Origin: Tribonema minus
Lineage: Eukaryota; Sar; Xanthophyceae; Tribonematales; Tribonemataceae
DNA length: 64,000 bases
Assembly: GCA_017506865.1 (NCBI GenBank)
Contig: JAFCMP010000224.1
Span: 496,001-560,000, forward strand
Direction of reading: 5' to 3'
Part shown: piece by piece, positions 44,713 to 55,565 of the stretch
How positions within the stretch are numbered: the stretch's first letter is position 1
Layout of the letters: every line of letters starts with the position of its first letter
Notes under the pieces: generated by a model
Databases searched by the model: none
Told to the model about the DNA's origin: nothing
Seen by the model: only the letters and a program-made list of their open reading frames with translations
Position numbers and translations under genes: made by a program

Positions 44713-45974
44713 CAGAGGTGACACCTTGCAGTGCATTGCGACACGCATTGAGGTGGCTGTAGAAACACATTGCAAGTGTTGCGTGTATATAGCGATGCTC
44801 ACCGGCCAGTGGCACGTCTCACTGAGGTCTGTGCGTGCAACAATGTTGTGGGGCCAGTGAGCCGCGGCCAATATCGGCAGTGTAATGTAACAGATTCAGC
44901 GTCAACACTTGCGTTCAGCGATATATTCGCGCGGACAATGTTGAATATGGGCGTGACTTCGTGTGGCTATACGCCAACTGCTACGCCAACTGTGAGTATA
45001 TTGAAGGCGCACGGCCAGCATGGCCATATTGAGGCTGCTGCGCGCCATGTTACAATACAATGTACATGCAGTAGTGCAGTGCCAGCTGCCACATTCAAAT
45101 GAATACACTTCGACGTACACAGGCAATCGAGTGGGTGACTTTGCATCCTGCGGCATCTTGTTGACCTTTGGTGCATGATGTGGTTGACTGGCACCCACAA
45201 TGATTGGGGTGTGTGTTGGCATCAAAACTCACAGCCATGGTGCTGATAGCATCGCAGCAGACATCAGATTGCACTATGTACCGAATCGCATCAAGCCATT
45301 GCACAGGTCAAGCACACAGCAGTGAGCATTGCAGCAGATATCAGACAAAAGTGTGCACCGAATATATAGCTATAGCACACAGTAGGGGCAATAAAAATGG
45401 ACATGGCATCCGTTGTTGCATGACTGTGTCGTGTATTCTATCAATGCGTTGCGCATCTAGTGTAAGGTCTATCCCTTCCGCGTGACTCATGACACGAGCC
45501 CTCCTGACCGGTGGCAATCTCTTCAGATGTCCGCAAAGGCGGCGCAGCCATCTATCTACTGCCCGCACGGTCGTCTCAAAATTTATTGTGCGGCGCCCAG
45601 CGACCGGGCCTTCACGCTTTGCGCGCGCCATTGCTCACCCGCAACACATTTCAGTAAACACAATTGTGGCGGTGACCTGTCAGATGCGCCAGTGTGGCTA
45701 TAGTAAACCCCACGATAAGCAGCACGCGTCCCGTTGTACGCTGCTGTGGTAGACGGGAGCCAGTCCCCCCCCCCCCCCCCTGGCTTACCCCTTGTGCGTT
45801 GTGTACTTACACTGAACCCTGAGGAGATCCTATGGTACAAGGTCTAGGAAGGCAACTGGCAACAGAAAGCTACGGCAAGGTCGTCAGCTGTGGCAGTCAA
45901 ACGCACTGCCGCAGCTGGAATGCCACCCTCAAACTCTGAGGGCGCTGTCGGAAAGAAATGCAACACTCTCCTCC
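44713..45974. other. Intergenic region between convergent genes
   Basis: Holds two diverged copies of a segment containing gcagcagacatcaga (45,251 and 45,329) and a 16-C run at 45,765-45,780. No gene was recognised. Confidence 0.5.
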
Positions 45975-46876
45975 TCAGCAGAAAGCGGCGGGCTGGGCTG
46001 AGCTGGCCACAAACTCCAGCAGCTGGTTCACCTCTGGCGCATCGAAGAGAACCTGAGACAGATACCCCTCGAGAAGCAGGCACTTGCGACGCAGGTACTC
46101 CGTGTTCAGGCACCGATACCAGGGCTGGTTCGCCTTGACATCGCACCAGCAGCAGGCCGCCCGATGCCAGTGTTTTGCGGGGCCCTCCGCGAGCTTCTGC
46201 TCGAACTCTGTCCACCGTATCCACGCGGCCCAAGATGTATCCCCGTACCTGGCGAGCACTTGGAACTCCGCGTGTCTGCTGCCCGCCGAGCCTCTGCAGT
46301 AACAAGCGGACATCGTCAATCAGCGGTCAAATGCTTCCCGACTGCGCGTCAAGTAACGATTGCTGCTCTCCGCTACCGCAAAACGCCGGCGCCTCTAAAG
46401 GCACTGCCGATGGTGCCGCGGTACATTGCGGGCTGCGAGCTCCTGCGAGCAACAGTTCAAACAGTGCGCAGTCGACCGCGCGTCTTCGGCGCGACGTCGG
46501 CGAGCGAGCTTTACCTGACTATGCGGAAGCCACCGATGCCCCAGGCAAACGTCTTGCCGCCAAAGCACTTGGTGCTCACGAGAAACCCGGGCCTATCTGC
46601 CCTATATACACAGTCATCACGCTGGCGCGGGATTTCCTTCTGCCTCCGTTGTATGGCCTCAGCGCCGTAGTCCAGGCACTCGTCAACGTCGCTAAACCAG
46701 CCATAGTCCCCTCCTGTGCCTGCTGCCTCTAACGGGAAGGCCTCCCGTTGGTCCTGTGGCGTTGGGAGCGAGCTCGCACTTGATGCCGGCGAAGGAGCTG
46801 CGGTGGGGCAGGCAGATTCACAGGTGCTGCTGCACTCGACGCCGGGGCAGGACATGGCAGCCACACTGAATGGCAT
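45975..46876 (-). CDS. Small PX-like (phosphoinositide-binding) domain protein, 2 exons
   Basis: Minus-strand exons 46876-46515 and 46293-45975 join in phase (donor gtaaag, acceptor ttactgcag) to 226 aa. The first 50 residues are Ser/Pro/Ala-rich. The block GGDYGWFSDVDECLDYGAEA follows. The C-terminal half resembles a PX domain: a strand FQVLARYGDTSW, then IRWTEFEQKLAE in the place of the family's RRYsdF-x-L, and a helical end LNTEYLRRKCLLLEGYL then VNQLLEFV. The usual proline-rich PxxP segment is not evident, so the assignment is tentative. PX proteins bind PI3P and act on endosomal membranes. It converges with the F-box/WD40 gene. Confidence 0.6.
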
Positions 46877-48818
46877 GTGACCCCAGGCGATCTGTGACAG
46901 TCGCGGGTCGGAGGCAACACCAGCTTCAAGTTGCCTAAATCCTTTCGTGAGGTCAGGCCACTTGTTTTGTCGCGTGCTTGCTTTTGAGGGAGGGTGAAGG
47001 TTGATTGTTGTGGCGGATCGTTGCTGCTGGAGGAGCTACGTGCAGCTCACAACAGCACTGGCAGCAGCACTGGTAGCCTGGCCGGTGTGCCACGCCATGA
47101 TTTTCATCAGTTCATGCAGGATGCCGCTCGAGTGATTTGCTTCAGCTGAAGGTGGTGGGGGTGGCGCTCGCTCCCAGTCGACTCGCGCCATTATATGCCG
47201 CAGCATTCCACTGTCGATGGCTTTTAATACGATGGCTTTTAATAAGTAGAACACACACGCGCATGGTGTGTGTGTTGTTGTGTGAATAAGGAATGCTCGT
47301 TTTTATTCTGACGTGATATCCACTTTGAAAGAGAGGGGGGGCTTGGCTACTGCTGGCCGACGACGACACGACGCGAGGGCGGCGGCGCGTTGTGAGCGGT
47401 GCCGTATCTGCGTGCAGGATAAGTGTTTATGTGGAGACCGGCATGTCATGTGATGTTGGCATAGGCGCTGCGGAGTTGATGCGGGGGTGTTGCGCGCCGG
47501 GCTTCGGGTGCCCGGCGTTGACGCTATCGTTGGCGCTTCTTGCTTGTTTGTGCACCGCATTTTATAGTATCAAACTCCGGTTTCACTCCTGCATCAGGAT
47601 CTGCCAACCGGCAGCGAGGCTTGAGTTGAGCCAAGCTCGCTTTAAAGCGCATTGTGTGTGCGCCCCAGCGCAACGCATATTAGTAGCAAGAGAACTGGGC
47701 TATCATTTTCATCTGCCGCAGCAGCGCCATTGCGCCCACACACTCTGCCGCAGGACAGCGCTACCGGAGGCTGTGCAGCCACGTCTTGTGTGATTTCATC
47801 GGTTCTGGCGTGTTCGGCCACTGATGTGCAGCACCAGAACCAGACCAGACTAGCCAGCCAGCACACACGAGACAACAGTGCATCAGCAGAGGCTACATAT
47901 GGTTCAATGACTGACACACAGCATACTCATACACACAATGAATGTCGCACAGCATTCTCACTGCACTCAGGAGAGAACTGCACCACTTGCTTGGTTTGCA
48001 ACGGCTTTGTTATTCATTCCGCAATGCCGTTAGCCAGTGCCGCTATTATGTCTGCATCTCCGGATGATAGCTTGTCGCCCTCACCAGTTGAACATGCCCA
48101 GGCTGACGAAGGCCACGCGATGTCCGCCACCGCGTGCTTCAAAGGATGGCGAGTGAAAAGACTAGCACATGTAGTACACCTTATGACATCTGCATGTTGT
48201 CTCCTACAATGCTGGCGCATCTGCTGCCTCCGGTGTTGAATGTGGCACTCTGTGTCATACATGATGCATGTGGCAGCATAAACTCCAAACTGCAACGTGA
48301 CTCCCTGAACCAGACTGAAGTCAGTGCATGCGCTCCACCTGTCACCACCCCACTTCCGTTGTGTTCACTTGGCAGTTTGAAAGCAGGGGTAGTCACGGAG
48401 CAACAAGACTCTGATGTCAAGTGCGCCAAGGTAACTCCGTGCAGCTGTATGCTTGATTTGCTACAGTAGATGTACTGGTGGGCAGAGCTACGGTAGTTAC
48501 AACCTTCTCTATTCTCGGTGCACCAGAGCAACAAGCAACATATCTGCCCACCAAATGGGCATGGCATCAACGTGCACCCTCCAAATAATCTCAGCCAACA
48601 CACTCTAATGCTTGGCCTTTGCAATGCGAGGGCAGCGTCACAAAACACCATCACGTAACTTCAGCATCATACTTCAACATCATACTTCAACACACTTCCA
48701 TTTAGTCGCGTGATCTGGCCCCACGGTCGCTGCCCACGCTGCAGCGGCACGAAACAACATCCGGCGCCGCGCCGTGTCTGTGGCACTACGCGCGCCCGGG
48801 TCGTGCCACGCTGTCTCG
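46877..48818. other. Region without a supported gene
   Basis: The promoter of the PX-like gene should be at the left end. A 17-bp element containing gatggcttttaata is tandemly repeated at about 47,214-47,245, followed by a short inverted repeat (acacacacgcg / tggtgtgtgtgt). The open frames present have no recognisable domain. Confidence 0.45.
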
Positions 48819-51800
48819 CTACGCGCCTGTCGCTCCGGGGTCACCAACCCCCGCCCCCCAGTGCGTCTGTACGTAGCGGACGCGCTCCACACGCGCGCGC
48901 ACATCGGCCAGCTGCGCCGCTGCTGCACTATCACCCGCGCCACCATGCGCACCCCCCCCCGCGAAGTGTCCCGCGCTGTGGTCATGACAACCATCTGCGC
49001 ACGGCGCGCAGCCAGCGGACGCGCACGATCGCTGAGCGCTGCTGCTGCTGTTGCCGCCAGCGACTGCGCCGCCTCCTGTGCCGCCGTGACCGCAGCACGC
49101 GTGCGCAGTCGCGTCATGGGCGGCAGCAGCGGGCCGCGGCGGCGGCGGCGGCAGCGGCGGCGCCGGCTGCAGAAGTACAGCCTCGGCGGTGCTCAAATCA
49201 TCTAGTGCGCGTGCGTACGCGCAGAGCTCCTCCCACGCGGCCGCGCGGCGCACGAGCGCCTCCACGCAGCGCGGCCGCAGCGCGAGCGCCTGAGCACGTT
49301 GCAGCACAAGGGAGGGGGGGCGCATGAGGTGCAGGAATTGGGCCGCATTTGGCACACATGTCGCCTGCGGACGTTCAGGCGCGCGGTTGTTGGTGTATCA
49401 GGAGCAGTTTACAGATGAGCGTGCTGCATCCCGCATCGCAAGGGAACATGGCGGTGCACTCGTGGAACAAGCGCGTTGTACTGGTGCAAGTCGGCTGCCG
49501 CCTGCCTGTAAGTGGCTTGATCACCACAAGCCGCAGGCAGTGTGAGCAACTCTGCAGGGCACGTACTGCTGCTGCTGCGCACCCCCTCACCACATACCTG
49601 CGTGCAGTGCTCCACCGCCACGCTCCAGTCCCGTTGGCGCAGCAGCGCGCCCGCGGCAATGTTCAGATGGCAGCCGACCGCCAACTCCTGCGCCGCCGCT
49701 GCTGCTGCTGCTGCCGCTGCTGCAGCTGCCGCCGCTGCTGCTGCTGCTGCCACGTCGCCGCTCTCGTCTGCCTCGCCCTCACCGCTTTCGCGTTGAGCAG
49801 CGACGGCAACTGAGCGCTGCAACAGCGGCGCCAGCAGTGCCAGGGCTTCGCGGAAGCGCGCTGCAGCGGCGGCAAAGAACTGCTCCTGGTGCAGCATGCA
49901 GCCCATGCGGTAGGCCTCCGCTGAGCGCTGCGGGGGTAGGTATACGGGGGGGGGGGGGGGGGCGTTGGATTGTTGCTCGCTGCTGCTGTCAACATCAGTC
50001 TGAAGAAGAAGTCCTGTACTTCTAAAGTGCAGCCATTTAGGTGATGGCAGCTCATCGTGCCGCAGCGAGTCTGTTATAGTTGAAGCAGGGTTCTTTGCCG
50101 AATGACTGAAAGGTAAAGAAAGTGGCGTAGCCTGCTGACATGTAGGGAGTTACAGCCGTGTTTGCATGGGCATTGGTGACGAGAGGTGACAGTGCTGCAC
50201 TTGAGTCAATGGTGTGGTTCTTGCTCTGCGCTGTCATAATGAAGGCAGCACCAGCACAGCCACACTCTACTAACCAAGGCATACACCACTTGATGAAAAT
50301 GATCATGATGAGAGCGTGTTAACGCTATGCTGGCGTCTATCATAGTCCTTGACCATCTGCAGCAACGCTCAGCACTCATTAGCAAACAGCGTTCTCACTC
50401 ACAAGACGCTGTACTGTATCAATATCACACGTTGAGCATCACCACCTGTGTATTAACATCACACATTGAGCGTCACCTGTGCTCCCGCAAACGGCCCCTC
50501 TGCCCCTGGTTCAGCCGATTCGCCACATGCAACCTCTGACGCTTGTGCCGCTATGCTGTCTGTTGCTGTCTGCTGTCAAACGAGACACGCAGCAGGCGAC
50601 GTGATTGCACATCAGCTTCGCAGCAGGGCAGAAGTCAACTTGCACTTGCTGTGAGTTACATGGTGCAATGGCGACGATTCCTTGCCATGTCAGACAGCAC
50701 CTGGAAGTGCATCATTTCCCTCTCATACCTGCATTCACTTGAATTACATGCATGGAACCTCCGCATAGGTCGAAGCATGAAGTTCGTCTTCAAAGTGCAG
50801 TAAGCACATTGCCAACATCCTGTGATTCTCGGCCCTTGTCAACACTTCAATCCACCGGACAGGCAATTTGAGCCCCCACCCCCCTACCCCCCCCCCCCCT
50901 CCTCAGTGACTGCCCACATGATACCTCGACCTCTGAATACATGCATACCTGGTGCCGACTGTCGCTCGCCAACCGCCAGGAAGCGTCAGCAGCGTCCTTT
51001 TCCAGCACGGCGGCTGCACTGTCAGGGTCCAACCGCACCGCCCTCTCGGCGTGCAGCAGCGCCAACAGAGGCACGCCCGCGAGGCGGAACGCTTGGGCTG
51101 CGCATGAAAGCGCATGCAGGGCAGGTGATGCGATAAACTTTGAGGGGCGGCGCGTCACTGGCTGCTGAGCGCTGCACTTGCAGTTATGCACTCGCAGTGG
51201 TGTGATGCGGCTGGGCCTTGACCGATGCACTCATGCATTCATGACGATTTAATATACTTCGAAGTATACAGGTTTAAGGGCAATGTCATGCACAAGTATG
51301 TGCCGCAGCACTGTTTGTCACAACAGGGTGCGGCGGTCGCCGATTAAAAGCCAGGTCAGGTGCACAGAGGTCCCGTGGTGTCAGTGCCCATTGGTTACAG
51401 TGGCGTTTGACAAGAATCAGCCAGCACCTACCATGTACTACAGGTTGCTCTGACCCTGACATTACCCCTAACTTGCACACGAGCGAATGTGACAACTGGA
51501 CAGCGGCCAACAAATGCCGTCGCCACACCACTATGTACTGTATTTCTCTGACTCACAAAGTGCCCAGTACTCGGTGTCAGACTGCGCCGACTGTACGACA
51601 GCTGGCCGCGGCCGCGGCGCACGCACGCTGCGCTGCACCAGCGGCGGCAGCAGCAGCAGCAGCGCGCAGCACACGAGCCATATCACAACGCTCAGCACCA
51701 CACCACTACACCACAGCGCTCAGACCGCGCGCAGCGCACGCACCGCGCGCCGTCCACGCCGCGGCGCGCGCCGGCTCCAGCAGCAGCACGTCGCGCAGCG

Positions 51801-54800
51801 CCTCCGCCGCCGCCGCCAGGTGGCCCAGCTGCAGCTGCGCGGCGCCCTTGAGAGCGAGGCAGTCGCGCTGCGCCGCCGCCGCCAGCTGCAGCAGCGAGTG
51901 CTCGACACCGCTGCTGCCGCTGCCGCTGCCGCCGCTGCCGCTGTCGCGCTGCGAGTGTCGTGTGTAAGGCAGCGTTGTCAGTAAAGAGAGGGAACTCTTG
52001 CTGCAGTCGTCATTGTGCGCATGCGCAGCGTGGCAGCGACATTGCTGCCGCTAAGAGGCAGCGGCGGTGGTTACGACTTCAGGTGTGCCCACAGCGAGCA
52101 GCAGTTGTGAAGGTGACATGCCATCAGCGCTTCACGGGTATGTAGCCTTGTAATGTGATGTGCATAGTAGATGACTATAGTGGCTGTGGGCATCCCAGGC
52201 CTTGCTCGCCCAGAGGCAAGATTACCGGAGGCAATGACCTGTTTGCATCAGCTACAGCACGATTGCCCCTGCACCACCGCTTGGATTGTGCGCTCAAGCC
52301 AAGAAAATAGCAGCATGGGTACGTGTCATTGCCATCAGAAACTCGTTTCAGATTCCAACCGTGCTTCTCATGAGTTCCCTTTTCCCTTTCAAAGTGAAAC
52401 ATGTCATTTTCCAGTATCATTATATTCGCTTGCCTGTCAAAGTGAAACAAATCATTCTCCAGTATCAGTATATTTGCTTGCCTGTATGCCTGAAACACTA
52501 CTCCACTTGTCTTCACAAGTTAGAGTTTAATCTCACTCTAAGATACTTCTGCCGCTTACAGGCTATTGTTATGAGCATAGTGATGGTAATAATGTCACTA
52601 CCTGCTCACAGCGCTAGCACTCCAAAAGGTGATGGCAAACCTCAAGTGATGGACTGCCAGACGACAACTGCAAGTGCAGAACACAATCACTTCATTAGTA
52701 AACAAGAGCTGGAGCTGCAAAACGAAGACATGGGTCACCTGAGTGGACCCCGGTGTGTGCCTGCACTCATTGTGGTGGGCGTGTTGATCGCTGTGGCCGT
52801 GACTGCAGTGCTGATGCTCAGCACCGTGCGCGTGAGGCTCGCGGAGCGCTGTCGCCTGCTGCTGCTGCTGCCGCTGCTGCGTAGCTGTCGCATTTGCGTC
52901 AGGCTGCAGCAGGGCCTGCACTTGACGGGAGGACGAGCATCACTGCTCAGCTCGGATGAAAATGGGTGCTTCGCAGTCAATGCACAAGGTGACAGGTCAG
53001 CAGGCAACAGCTGCGCAAGTACTTGCCTTGTTTCCAAGGTGCGTCAGCTCTGTGATTCCGTAGAGCATTGACTGCAAGTGGATTGCCACAAATGACTGGG
53101 CTGCACACGGTGCAACATGTACAGCATCTTTGCAGCGCTCATCCGCCAACGTTGATCTGACGTGCGGCGCCAAATGTCGCCGCGCCGCGCAGTGCTGCCA
53201 GCCGCAAGCCCCCGAGGGCCGGCGCCGACGCTCTGTACATCCCTGCACACAGTTCACACCCAGTTCACACATGTTCAACACCGCATTGCCATACTTCTGT
53301 CGTCAGCTGGTGAGGATCGGCACCTGAGCGCGCACGGCGCATTCCAGCCCCTCCATCGCCGCCGTGAGTGCTGCCTCTGCGCCGCTGCCGCCGCCGCCAC
53401 CGCTGACGCCGTTGCCGCCGCCGCCGCCGCTGCCGCCGCTCCCGCCGCCGCTGCTGCTGCCGCTGCTTCCGCTGCCGCCGCTGCTGCCATTGGCGCCCAG
53501 TGGCAGCGCCGCGCGGGCGGCATCTCGCAGTGCCACCGCACGCTTGAGGCTCCCGACAATGGCCTCCGCTCGCGCCGCAGCTGCCTGCAGCGCCGCCACC
53601 CGCGCCGCCGCTGCTGAGCGATGATGAAGATTTGAAGTTGGTGCACAGCTCAGCGACGGGGTTAGTCGAGAGGCAAGCAGGCGGGTCTGGGGCAGTGGCG
53701 CTCTGCAAGCCATTGTGCGGCAGAAGACTGGTCACAAAGTGCTGAGGCTCTAGCTCTGGCGCTGAACCTGAACCTGACCGGATGCTACTTGGGCAGCTGC
53801 GCCAAAGTGGTGGGCAACGCCAGTGAAGCCCCAGCGCCTGCATTCATTGTCGGTGCAAGCATCATACCTTGACACACTCTAGTAGACGTGCATGGGGCAG
53901 ATCGCATTGCCGACAACATGTTGCAGAGTAATAGTCAGGGGCAAGGCGGCAGTCAGCAGTGAGTTAGCCAGTAACGCAAATGGATGGGGCAGGCATCCTT
54001 GACATGAGTTGACAATGCCTGAGCAAACAGCGCACTTGCGCCGCAAAGTGCTGCACACTTTTGTAGCTTCTGCAGGGTATTGTCAGCGCCCGCAACAATA
54101 GTCACCAGCTCATCAGATGTCGTGTTCAATCTCAGCGCCTGCTGCGGCTCTGCGATATTGCTGCTCGGACGTTCTGAGTCCACCAAAACACAGCTCCTCC
54201 ATGTGCGCTCACAACATACATACTCACAAGTAAGTGCGTGGCCGTGTGTTTGCAGATTCAGATCATTCACCAGATCGTGTGCGGTCTGCACTGCTGCCAA
54301 TACCTGGTCGTCACCCTTCATCACCAAGTCATGGCTTACCAGCACTATCTACGCCCCCTGCCAGTGCTGCAGCGCCCCTGCCCCTCCCCCTGCGTCCCCC
54401 CCCGTTGGCTTTCAGTGCTTCCACATCAGCCTTGCTCCTGAGCGCAGCAGCACCAAACTCGGCTTGCCGCAGCACTGCTGCCTGCAGCAAAGTGCCGAAA
54501 GACAGTGGTGTGTCAGCGTTCATGCTCACTTGAGCTCTCGTGGAATGCGTGCAACTTCAACGTGTTGCTGTGCACGCAGGCTCCCATCACAGCTGTTCCA
54601 GCAAGACGCACAGGGTTTCCAAAAATCAAAGCCGTCGCGTCACCACTGCCATCAGAAATGTAATGTGCTTTCATGGGATTCTGCTGTTGCGCCATCAAAA
54701 ACAAGATCTCACCTCCAGGGCAGCTGCACTGGCCTCTTTCCTTTGAGCTGCTCTTGTCTTTTCGTCTATTACCTCCTGCGAAGCGAACACAGGCAATGAG

Positions 54801-54963
54801 CGAAAGCGATGAGCTGCGCACCGGTGCCCGGTGCCCGGCTATTCAGACACGACGGATCCAGCAGATCTTACAAATGTAAATCTGTGCTACTGATCACCTG
54901 CTCGTCCACTTGCTGTAGGGCGGCGTCTGCATCAAACGAAGCCCAAGCCGCAAAGTCTTTCAT
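48819..54963 (-). CDS. TPR-repeat protein, about 9-10 exons
   Basis: Minus-strand exons with good support: 54963-54898 (MKDFAAWASFDADAALQQVD), 54775-54713, 54481-54340, 53613-53324, 51948-51744, 51097-50949, 49927-49598, and 49289 to about 48819. One or two exons at 54293-54036 have unclear boundaries, because the simplest splice there makes a stop. From 51,948 on the product is a run of tetratricopeptide helices: LALKGAAQLQLGHLAAAAEA, then HAERAVRLDPDSAAAV, then AYRMGCMLHQEQFF with an Ala run of about 21, then WSVAVEHCTQALALRPRCVE, then ALVRRAAAWEELCAYARALD. The join from 49,598 to 49,289 recreates a textbook A-L-x-L-x-P TPR boundary. The layout is co-chaperone-like (charged N-terminal helices, TPRs at the C-terminus), but no named family is claimed. 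The C-terminus after about 49,140 is low-complexity and the stop is uncertain. Confidence 0.65.
52286..53071 (+). CDS. Possible nested single-exon membrane protein in an intron of the TPR gene
   Basis: A 261-codon plus-strand frame lies wholly inside the 53,323-51,949 intron of the minus-strand TPR gene. From an internal Met near residue 95 it reads like a signal peptide (MSIVMVIMSLPAHSAS), a polar 50-residue stretch, then one strong membrane helix (ALIVVGVLIAVAVTAVLMLS) followed by basic residues. This resembles a small type I membrane protein, but no family is recognised and the frame could be open by chance. The opposite strand there is Gln/His-rich and also open. Confidence 0.3.
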   Translation: MCAQAKKIAAWVRVIAIRNSFQIPTVLLMSSLFPFKVKHVIFQYHYIRLPVKVKQIILQYQYICLPVCLKHYSTCLHKLEFNLTLRYFCRLQAIVMSIVMVIMSLPAHSASTPKGDGKPQVMDCQTTTASAEHNHFISKQELELQNEDMGHLSGPRCVPALIVVGVLIAVAVTAVLMLSTVRVRLAERCRLLLLLPLLRSCRICVRLQQGLHLTGGRASLLSSDENGCFAVNAQGDRSAGNSCASTCLVSKVRQLCDSVEH

Positions 54964-55565
54964 GGCAGCTTTCAAGGGGCTCAGCCTCAAGCACGGTAAT
55001 GTTAGATCAACAGTACTTCAAGTACGCGCGCAGTTAACTTCAACAGTTACAAGAAACTGAAATAGCTGTGTGCTACGTAATGTATACAGGTGGCAACAAC
55101 AGTGCGCAAGCACCGCTTGTGGGTTGGCATCAACAAATTACGTCACCATTGCATCTTATGCAGACAAGCGCACAGTGTCAGACATGCTTTTTCCACACAC
55201 AAGGCTACTAATAAGTGTACAAGCAGCACAGACACAGCAAAACCAAAATGAAATAGGCATGGGGCTCATATCTTCACAACGTCACATTCACGCTCGGAGC
55301 TGATTAGCATAGCTCTGCTCATAGATATATGCAGCCACTGCCAGGCCGTGTGGCGACACCTGTATTGTAGCGTGCCGAAGGCCAGCGTTCGACACGGGCA
55401 CCCTCAAACTGTACAGACATTTTGCGCAATTCCATCCCCCCGGGTCAAGTGCAACTACGAGCGGCTTTCGAGGATGGAAACAACATCGCCCCCTACGCAG
55501 GTCCGGGAAAAGTGCTGCTGCTGCGGCGGCGGTTGCCGAGCCAAAGGCACATGCACACACGGGCT
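54964..55565. other. Intergenic region between co-oriented minus-strand genes
   Basis: Between the importin-alpha-like stop and the TPR start; it should hold the TPR promoter. Short acttcaac elements occur near 55,016-55,042. No gene was recognised. Confidence 0.5.

Noticed and set aside
45844..46305. 153-codon minus-strand frame over the PX-like gene
   Set aside because: Different frame from the one that splices in phase with the upstream exon and shows the PX-like pattern.
47652..48239. 195-codon plus-strand frame
   Set aside because: No recognisable domain, splice partner or protein-like organisation; probably chance.
48680..49117. Alternative 145-codon minus-strand frame at the end of the TPR gene
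   Set aside because: Possible but less consistent with the TPR frame entering at 49,289; it would need an extra frame change.
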